Shown here: in pieces, positions 62,592 to 64,000 of the stretch | Layout of the letters: each line of letters opens with the position of its first letter | Position numbering within the stretch: the stretch's first letter is position 1 | Source of the DNA: Ignavibacteriota bacterium | Lineage (GTDB): Bacteria > Bacteroidota > Ignavibacteria > Ignavibacteriales > Melioribacteraceae | Reading direction: 5' to 3' | NCBI GenBank assembly: GCA_016708125.1 | Contig: JADJGF010000001.1 | Span: 4,238,001-4,302,000, forward strand | DNA length: 64,000 nucleotides | The notes under the pieces: generated by a model | Database searches by the model: none | What the model was told of the DNA's origin: nothing | The model's input: the letters and a program-made list of their open reading frames with translations, nothing else | Made by a program: the position numbers and the translations under genes

Positions 62592-63437
62592 CTAATTTGC
62601 AGTTTTTTGATAAACTCTTACATAATCTATTTCCATTGTTGCGGGAAATGCATCCGGATCAATTCCTTGAACACCGCCCCAATTGCCGCCGACTGCTACA
62701 TTTAAGATTAAATGAAATCTTTTATCAAACGGCCATTTTTCCCAACCATTATTTTCATTTGAAAAAGAAAAATATTTTTGGTCGTCTATTAAAAAATCAA
62801 TTTTTTCTTCACTCCAATTTATAGAGTATTTGTGAAAATCAGAAATAGCTGTTGGAATTTTTAACTTATTAGTTTTTTGAGTTCCGATAACGTGATTATA
62901 TGCTTTTGTATGAACAGAACCATGAATTACATTTGGATCATAGCCAACGTGTTCCATAATATCAATTTCGCCGCTTTCAGGCCAGCCGCCATATTCCCAA
63001 TCTGTTGAGAGCATCCAAATTGCGGGCCAAGTTCCTATTCCCGTTGGAATTTTAGCATAAACTTCAATTATGCCGTATTTCCAATCACCTTTATATTTAC
63101 TTCTTAACCTTGCGGAAGTAAAATTTCTTGTTCCATCAGTGCTGGTATATTTTTCATCAATTGCAACAATTTTAAGTTTTTCATTTTCAATAAATGAATT
63201 CTCTTTTCGTGCAGTATAATATTGTTGTTCATTATTTCCGCCGCCATCCGCATTTACTTCATATTCCCATTTGCTTAAATCAATTTGAGTATTATTAAAT
63301 TCATCATTCCAAACTAATTTATAACCTTCAATCTGCGGAATATTTTCTTCGTCTTTAGGCTCACTTCCGGATTCATTGCAATTGAAAAAAGTAAAAATCA
63401 TTAAAGTGTATAATATTGTTATCATTTTTTTCTTCAT
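62592..63437 (-). CDS. GH16 beta-glucanase lipoprotein (laminarinase-like)
   Basis: A 281-residue lipoprotein: TLMIFTFFNC puts the lipidated Cys near residue 20. The GH16 fold begins YKLVWNDEFNNTQIDLSKWEY, passes GTWPAIWMLS and reaches the catalytic GEIDIMEHVGYD near 152-163 (the two Glu are nucleophile and acid/base). It continues HGSVHTKAYN, FHLILNVAVGGNWGG and ends with IDYVRVYQK. The HV after the catalytic Glu is common in laminarinases and related endo-beta-1,3-glucanases. The surface or periplasmic lipid anchor and the adjacent sodium/solute symporter (six-base gap) suggest breakdown of a beta-glucan and uptake of the products. Confidence 0.93.
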   Translation of the reverse strand: MKKKMITILYTLMIFTFFNCNESGSEPKDEENIPQIEGYKLVWNDEFNNTQIDLSKWEYEVNADGGGNNEQQYYTARKENSFIENEKLKIVAIDEKYTSTDGTRNFTSARLRSKYKGDWKYGIIEVYAKIPTGIGTWPAIWMLSTDWEYGGWPESGEIDIMEHVGYDPNVIHGSVHTKAYNHVIGTQKTNKLKIPTAISDFHKYSINWSEEKIDFLIDDQKYFSFSNENNGWEKWPFDKRFHLILNVAVGGNWGGVQGIDPDAFPATMEIDYVRVYQKTAN

Positions 63438-63443
63438 TATTTA

Positions 63444-64000
63444 TTACCAAAAAATTGCATATAAAAGTGCTAAGACTAAACAGACTGTATATGAAGCTAA
63501 ATTAAAAGTTTTATCTGTGCTAAATATTTTTGCCGTTAAATTAAATCCTTTGGGATCATCATCATATTGATTTGATGATAAACTAATCATTGCCGCAATT
63601 ACAATTGTTATTAGAAATGTATACAGCATTTGATCCATAAACGGTAATTCTATTGCCGGAACTTTTAGAACCAAAGCTACCGGAATTGATAATATTGCTC
63701 CCCATATTGCTCCGCGTGTTGTTACTTTTTTCCAGAATAATCCCAACATTGAAACTGCTAAAATTCCCGGACTTACTAATCCCGTATATTCTTGTATGTA
63801 TTGAAATACTTGCGGTAAACTTTTTAAGAACGGAGCTACTAATAATGCAATTACCAATGCAACTGCTGCTGTAATTCTGCCGGTTGTTACCAGATTTTTT
63901 TCACTTGCATTTTTCTTTATGTATGGTTTATAAATATCCATTGTAAAAATTGTTGCAGTTGAGTTTAACATTGAAGCAAGTGATGAAACAATTGCGGCTG
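63444..64000 (-). CDS. Sodium/solute symporter (SSS family), C-terminal part
   Basis: The C-terminal 185 residues of an SSS/SLC5 transporter; the start lies beyond 64000. The window opens in AIVSSLASMLNSTATIFTMD, the conserved sodium-site helix of vSGLT-like proteins. At least three further helices follow (AAVALVIALLVAPFL; LVSPGILAVSMLGLFW; TFLITIVIAAMISL), then a C-terminal helix YTVCLVLALLYAIFW. A Met at 63971 is internal, not a start. These proteins import sugars or related solutes with Na+. The gene is followed by the GH16 lipoprotein gene after six bases, so the pair is probably a sugar-uptake unit. Confidence 0.9.
   Translation of the reverse strand, partial: AAIVSSLASMLNSTATIFTMDIYKPYIKKNASEKNLVTTGRITAAVALVIALLVAPFLKSLPQVFQYIQEYTGLVSPGILAVSMLGLFWKKVTTRGAIWGAILSIPVALVLKVPAIELPFMDQMLYTFLITIVIAAMISLSSNQYDDDPKGFNLTAKIFSTDKTFNLASYTVCLVLALLYAIFW

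Overview
The window looks like a chromosomal segment from an AT-rich, Gram-negative member of the Bacteroidota/Ignavibacteria group, with Ignavibacteriales as my best guess. Four large secreted proteins end in a type IX secretion (T9SS) C-terminal signal of the form QNYPNPFNP...L.VYD/IFN..G.....L......G.Y...FD.SNLSSGIYFYKL...KKMLLLK. Outer-membrane barrels, lipoproteins and TonB_C domains are common. Shine-Dalgarno sequences such as GGAGG and AGGAG precede many starts, which fits Ignavibacteria better than typical Bacteroidia. No rRNA, tRNA, CRISPR array or transposase gene was recognised.

Layout. 1-2.6 kb (minus): the end-truncated gene of a secreted protein, a DUF2780-like lipoprotein and a membrane-anchored TPR protein. 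2.9-9.9 kb (plus): a HerA/DUF853-like ATPase, a DUF3078 barrel, MscL and two tandem OmpA proteins with calcium-binding TSP3 repeats. 9.9-17 kb (minus): a seven-gene cluster of DUF4402-type subunits, a PapD-like chaperone and a 1100-residue usher-like outer-membrane protein. I read it as an unusual chaperone-usher surface-fibre system. 17.2-32.3 kb (plus): a purine-catabolism region with xdhA-xdhB-xdhC, then ygfK-xdhD-adenine deaminase and a TIGR01777 epimerase. It is split by a minus-strand three-gene cassette (Dam-like adenine methylase, four-helix membrane protein, DGQHR protein) that resembles a defence or modification island. 32.4-38.2 kb (minus): a tight operon of a GH18 enzyme, two beta-propellers and an amidase, apparently for cell-wall or glycan processing outside the cell.

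38.3-49.7 kb: housekeeping and envelope genes (ferritin, rpmB, DUF6600 protein, M49-like peptidase lipoprotein, AMIN-amidase, thioredoxin-like protein, two-TonB_C-domain protein, possible L,D-transpeptidase, manA). A 50-residue single-helix small protein is encoded at 42372-42524. 49.8-64 kb (minus): a secreted EEP-family phosphodiesterase/nuclease, a 1470-residue GDPD/LamG T9SS protein, a LuxR-type response regulator with a beta-propeller sensor kinase, a CotH/lamin-tail T9SS protein broken by a one-base frameshift, a GH16 lipoprotein and the end of an SSS sodium/solute symporter. The last group suggests sensing, hydrolysis and uptake of an extracellular beta-glucan.

How the parts fit together. 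Adenine deaminase feeds hypoxanthine to the xanthine dehydrogenases, with XdhC maturing the molybdenum cofactor. The DUF4402 subunits would be chaperoned and exported by the usher-like barrel. CRP/FNR-like palindromes lie upstream of the DUF3078-mscL-ompA genes, between the pilin cluster and xdhA, and upstream of the small 42.4-kb ORF, which suggests a shared global regulator. The best candidates for an undescribed system are the DUF4402 chaperone-usher locus and the Dam/membrane/DGQHR cassette.
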